From Blastococcus sp. HT6-4 (GTDB lineage Bacteria > Actinomycetota > Actinomycetes > Mycobacteriales > Geodermatophilaceae), in NCBI RefSeq assembly GCF_039679125.1, contig NZ_CP155551.1:2976001-3040000 (forward strand): DNA of 64,000 nucleotides, read 5' to 3'. Positions 61,363 through 64,000 of the stretch are shown one piece after another (position 1 is the first letter of the stretch; each line of letters starts with the position of its first letter). Under the pieces are notes generated by a model. That model saw only the letters and a program-made list of their open reading frames with translations. It had not been told where the DNA came from and did not search any database. The position numbers and the translations under genes were made by a program.

Positions 61363-61399
61363 CGCCGGGACGCCGCCCCGGAGGGGTGGCGTCCCGGCG
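61363..61399 (+). terminator. Hairpin between the UPF0261 and phosphatase genes
   Basis: A 12-bp stem (CGCCGGGACGCC, 61363-61374, with 61388-61399) topped by CCCC/GGGG around a GGA loop. It probably ends or weakens the upstream transcript. Confidence 0.65.
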
Positions 61400-61426
61400 T
61401 GCCCGTTCCCCGACCCGGAGGCATCC

Positions 61427-62083
61427 ATGACCCAGCGCCTGTTCCTGCTCCGCCACGGTGAGGTCACCTCGCACCGCGGTGACGTCCCCGTGACCGAGGA
61501 AGGGCTGCAGACCGCCACCGAGGTGGGCCGGCGGCTCGCCCGCGGTGCCGAGGGGCCGATCCGGGTGATCAGCGGCGAGACCCGCCGCACCCGCGACACG
61601 GCGGCCGCGGTGGCGCGGGGTGCACGGGAGGCGGGCGCCGAGGTGCTCGAGGACGGCGTCGCCTTCGCGCTGCGCAACCCCGACCTCTACCTCGCCGGCG
61701 TCCGCGTCGACATGGTGAGCAGCGAGGAGGCGTTCGCAGCCCAGATCCCTGGCTTCACCGAAGCCGACGTCGCCAAGGTGACGTTCTTCGCCGAATGGCT
61801 CACCGCCCCCGACCGCGTGGGCTGGTGGGTGCGGCACCCCGAGCCGCCCGGGGACGACGCGGCGGCGGTCGCCGCCCGGATCCGCACCTTCGCCGGGAGC
61901 CTCGCCGACCGCGCGGACGATACGGCCTTCACCGTGGCCGTCACCCACTCCCCCGTCCTGCGCGCCTGCGGGCTCGAGGTCGCCGGCTCCGACATCGGTG
62001 AGCCGGCCTGGCTCGCCGGTCTCGAGGCGGAGATCGCCGCCGACCGCTCGGTGACGCTGCGGGTGCTGACCGAAGCGCCCTGA
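61427..62083 (+). CDS. Histidine phosphatase family protein
   Basis: A 218-aa phosphoglycerate-mutase-like protein. The RHG motif (LLRHGE, Arg9-His10-Gly11) holds the phosphorylated His, and SGETRRTRDTA carries the second Arg. VAVTHSPVLRACG gives the second catalytic His. It could be a phosphatase or mutase acting on a small phosphorylated intermediate. ATG 61427 follows CGGAGG. It lies between the UPF0261 and MBL genes, with a hairpin before and after it. Confidence 0.82.
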   Translation: MTQRLFLLRHGEVTSHRGDVPVTEEGLQTATEVGRRLARGAEGPIRVISGETRRTRDTAAAVARGAREAGAEVLEDGVAFALRNPDLYLAGVRVDMVSSEEAFAAQIPGFTEADVAKVTFFAEWLTAPDRVGWWVRHPEPPGDDAAAVAARIRTFAGSLADRADDTAFTVAVTHSPVLRACGLEVAGSDIGEPAWLAGLEAEIAADRSVTLRVLTEAP

Positions 62084-62104
62084 GCGGCCTGCTCGGACCC
62101 CTAC

Positions 62105-62150
62105 GAGAGCCCGGCGCGCGGAGCGGACGACTGCCGCACGCCGGGCCCTC
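62105..62150 (+). terminator. Imperfect hairpin, likely terminator
   Basis: A 17-bp arm (62105-62121, beginning GAGAGCCCGGCG) pairs with 62134-62150 except for two mismatches, with a 12-nt loop. It follows the histidine-phosphatase gene. Confidence 0.6.
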
Positions 62151-62190
62151 GCGCGTCGCGTGGGACCACGGGGCGACACTCCGGAGCCCA

Positions 62191-62220
62191 TTGACAGACC
62201 ACGGATCGAGAATCGATTAT
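62191..62220 (+). promoter_or_regulatory. Promoter with GntR-type operator, site 4
   Basis: TTGACA (62191-62196) and GATTAT (62215-62220) are 18 nt apart, with core TCGAGAATCGA (62206-62216, one mismatch from site 1) between them and touching the -10. It drives the MBL-fold gene at 62320, leaving a ~95-nt leader. Confidence 0.65.
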
Positions 62221-62319
62221 AGGTACTACCGGTCAGCGCCGACCAGGCGGCAGCTCCTGCTGCACCGGTGAGGTGGCGCCGGGGACGGCCCGGTCGCCGG
62301 TGCTCAGGGAGGTTCCGTC

Positions 62320-63192
62320 GTGCAGCGCGTGACGCCCCATGTCTTCACGTCCACCGAGATCCGTGGCTGCAACCCCAGCTACGTCGTGACGTCGGCGGGT
62401 GTGGTGGTCGTCGACACCCCGCAGCTGCCGACGAAGGCCCTGGCGATGCGCCGGGCCGCCGAGGAGCACGGCCCCATCCGGTTCGTGGTCAACACCGAGC
62501 ACCACGTCGACCACATCTTCGGCAACTACTGGTTCAAGGGTGCTGGCGAGGTCGTCCACCACCAGGGCGTCGCCGACAACTTCATGGTGGTCACGCCCGA
62601 CCTGGACCCGTTCGCCTACGCGCTCGAGGCCATCCCGACCGACGACCCCGACGCAGCCGGCATCGTCCCCGACCGCGACACCTACTACGAGGACCCGAAT
62701 GCCGGCGACCTCGTCTTCACCGGCGACCTCGAGATGAGGGTCGGTTCCACGACGTTCCACCTGATCCACACTCCCGGTCACACCCCCGGGCAGGTCGCCG
62801 TCTACGTCCCCGACGAGCGGGTCGTGTTCACCGGCGACACGGTGTTCTCCGAGTGCCAGACCTGGCTCATGACGTCGGACGTCGACCAGTGGGTCGGCGC
62901 GCTGGACGTGATCGCCTCCCTCGACGTCGACACCGTGGTTCCCGGCCACGGCCCGGTGACCACGCCGGCCTACCTGGCCACCCAGCGCTCGGTACTGCTC
63001 GAGTGGACCAGCGCCGTCGCCGAGGCGGTGGCCAAGGGCTGGTCGCGCGAGGAGACGATCCAGCGGATCGACTTCCGGGAGAAGTTCGGCCCGGTCGACG
63101 TCGGGCAGGGCTACATGATGGACCACATCCAGACGCTGAACGCGGCCTCGCTCTGGGACAAGTTCACCGCCAAGCGCGCCCCCGTCCGCTGA
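62320..63192 (+). CDS. MBL-fold metallo-hydrolase
   Basis: A 290-aa metallo-beta-lactamase-fold hydrolase. The metal motif is NTEHHVDHIFGN (about 58-69). It has Glu60 where the first His of HxHxDH is usual, with His62, Asp64 and His65 present. IHTPGHTPGQVAVY, FTGDTVF and VVPGHGPVT complete the site. Natural substrates are unknown; resistance is unlikely. GTG 62320 follows AGGGAGG. It is controlled by operator site 4 and lies in the same locus as the Mo-hydroxylase. It is followed 63 bp later by an SDR gene. Confidence 0.85.
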   Translation: MQRVTPHVFTSTEIRGCNPSYVVTSAGVVVVDTPQLPTKALAMRRAAEEHGPIRFVVNTEHHVDHIFGNYWFKGAGEVVHHQGVADNFMVVTPDLDPFAYALEAIPTDDPDAAGIVPDRDTYYEDPNAGDLVFTGDLEMRVGSTTFHLIHTPGHTPGQVAVYVPDERVVFTGDTVFSECQTWLMTSDVDQWVGALDVIASLDVDTVVPGHGPVTTPAYLATQRSVLLEWTSAVAEAVAKGWSREETIQRIDFREKFGPVDVGQGYMMDHIQTLNAASLWDKFTAKRAPVR

Positions 63193-63255
63193 CGGGCCCC
63201 CACCCGCCCGATCGCTGCCCGCACCCCACCCGCCCCACCGGAGGCCCCGCACGCC

Positions 63256-64000
63256 ATGAACCAGGTCAGCATCGACGAACTGCAGCGCTTCACCCTCGCC
63301 GACCGCGTCGCTGTCGTGGCCGGCGGTTCCGGCGGGGTGGGGGTCCGGACGTGCGGCGCCCTGGCGGCCGTCGGCGCGAAGGTCGCCATCATCGGCCGCT
63401 CCCAGGAGCGGCTGGCCGAGGCCCGCGAGGCCGTCGAGAAGGCCGGCGGCGAGGCGCTGGTCGTGACCGGCGACATGGCGGACAAGGCGGCCGCCGACGA
63501 CGCGATCCAGCAGACCCTCGACGCCTTCGGGCGCGTCGACATCCTGGTGAACGGCATCGGTGGCGGGGCCGGGACCGCGCTCTACGCCGCCGAGGAATAC
63601 CCGAAGGCGGAGTGGGACCGGATCCTCGACCTCAACCTCACGACTGCGCTGCTGGTCTCGCAGGCGGCGGCGCGGGCGATGATCGCCGGTGGCCGCGGCG
63701 GCTCCGTGCTCAACATCAGCTCGGTACGCGGCCAGCTCGGCATCGACGCCGGCTACTCCGCCTACGTCGCCGCGAAGGGCGCGATGGACGCCGTCACGCG
63801 CCAGCACGCCACCGAGTGGGCCAAGCACGGCATCCGGGTGAACGCGATCTCGCCGACGTTCGTCCGCACCGAGCAGGCGGCCACGCTCCTCGCCGCCCCC
63901 GGCTTCTACGACAACCTGGTCAGTCGTATCCCGCTGCGGCGGATCGCCGAGACCGACGACCTCGTCGGCGCGCTGCTGTTCTTCTGCTCCGACGCCTCGT
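63256..64000 (+). CDS. SDR-family oxidoreductase (runs off the window)
   Basis: The window holds 248 residues of this short-chain dehydrogenase, which begins at ATG 63256 (after CCGGAGG) and is cut by the window end. It has the nucleotide loop GGSGGVG, NGIGGG, the catalytic Ser in NISSVRGQLG, YSAYVAAKG with Tyr and Lys, and the segment NAISPTFVRTE. It resembles gluconate or 2-keto-3-deoxy-sugar-acid dehydrogenases in layout. As the last visible gene of the block controlled by the GntR palindromes, it probably oxidises or reduces a pathway intermediate. Confidence 0.85.
   Translation, partial: MNQVSIDELQRFTLADRVAVVAGGSGGVGVRTCGALAAVGAKVAIIGRSQERLAEAREAVEKAGGEALVVTGDMADKAAADDAIQQTLDAFGRVDILVNGIGGGAGTALYAAEEYPKAEWDRILDLNLTTALLVSQAAARAMIAGGRGGSVLNISSVRGQLGIDAGYSAYVAAKGAMDAVTRQHATEWAKHGIRVNAISPTFVRTEQAATLLAAPGFYDNLVSRIPLRRIAETDDLVGALLFFCSDAS

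Noticed and set aside
62320..63192. Beta-lactam resistance gene
   Set aside because: The MBL fold is a general hydrolase fold. Its first metal ligand is changed and its context is catabolic.

Overview
The window is very GC-rich (well above 70% by eye) and shows the features of a free-living, soil or rock-dwelling actinobacterium. These include GTG/TTG starts, many 4-nt ATGA/GTGA overlaps, -10 boxes placed 6-9 nt before start codons (leaderless mRNAs), a mycothiol-type arsenate reductase, a HelD-type RNA polymerase motor and two DUF1206 genes. The gene content would fit Geodermatophilaceae (Blastococcus, Geodermatophilus, Modestobacter), but that is an inference from style, not from a marker gene. 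I see no rRNA, tRNA, CRISPR array, transposase, integrase or prophage gene. This looks like ordinary chromosome with accessory catabolic and stress blocks.

Layout. 0-5.4 kb: HelD/HelR-like ATPase, a CYP152-type fatty-acid peroxygenase P450, and a SIR2-domain protein that may be a stand-alone defence NADase. 5.4-19 kb: small membrane proteins, a tandem DUF1206 pair, FabG-like reductase plus thiolase, parts of a partner-switching network (STAS protein, RsbW-like kinase), a large sacsin/Hsp90-like GHKL protein, and a translationally coupled aldehyde dehydrogenase/GMC oxidoreductase pair whose -10 lies inside an inverted repeat. 19.4-21 kb: DEAD-box helicase. 21-29 kb (minus strand): a sugar-uptake and oxidation operon (CUT2 ABC importer, Gfo/Idh/MocA dehydrogenase, TIM-barrel isomerase) next to a ROK regulator. 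29-35 kb: a cupredoxin lipoprotein and membrane partner, then a complete xylose block (xylA, xylR, and xylB on the opposite strand) with a recognisable XylR operator on the xylR promoter. 35-48 kb: NDH-2, DUF2254, an erythromycin-esterase/hydrolase/carboxylate-amine-ligase operon, a diguanylate cyclase, an SDR, CAP and BrkB proteins, and a divergent WYL-regulator/DinB pair. 47.9-50.3 kb: a divergent arsenic cassette (arsI facing arsR-acr3-arsC). 51-64 kb: a catabolic locus described below.

The most interesting part is 51.2-64 kb. A cyclase-type hydrolase, glycerate kinase, BKACE (DUF849) beta-keto-acid cleavage enzyme, FCD-type GntR regulator, zinc alcohol dehydrogenase, a three-subunit molybdenum hydroxylase, a UPF0261/Tm-1-like protein, a histidine phosphatase, a metallo-beta-lactamase-fold protein and an SDR lie together. 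Four copies of one palindrome (core TCGAT-A/T-ATCGA or one mismatch from it) occur in this block, and only in promoter regions: 53333, 55085, 55131 and 62206. Two of them flank a sigma70-like promoter and one sits between a -35 and a -10. I infer one regulon controlled by the GntR protein encoded at 54330, serving a degradation pathway whose substrate I cannot name.

Long, nearly perfect hairpins without U-tracts (2401, 19054, 21032, 30719, 47800, 61363) mark the ends of most transcription units.
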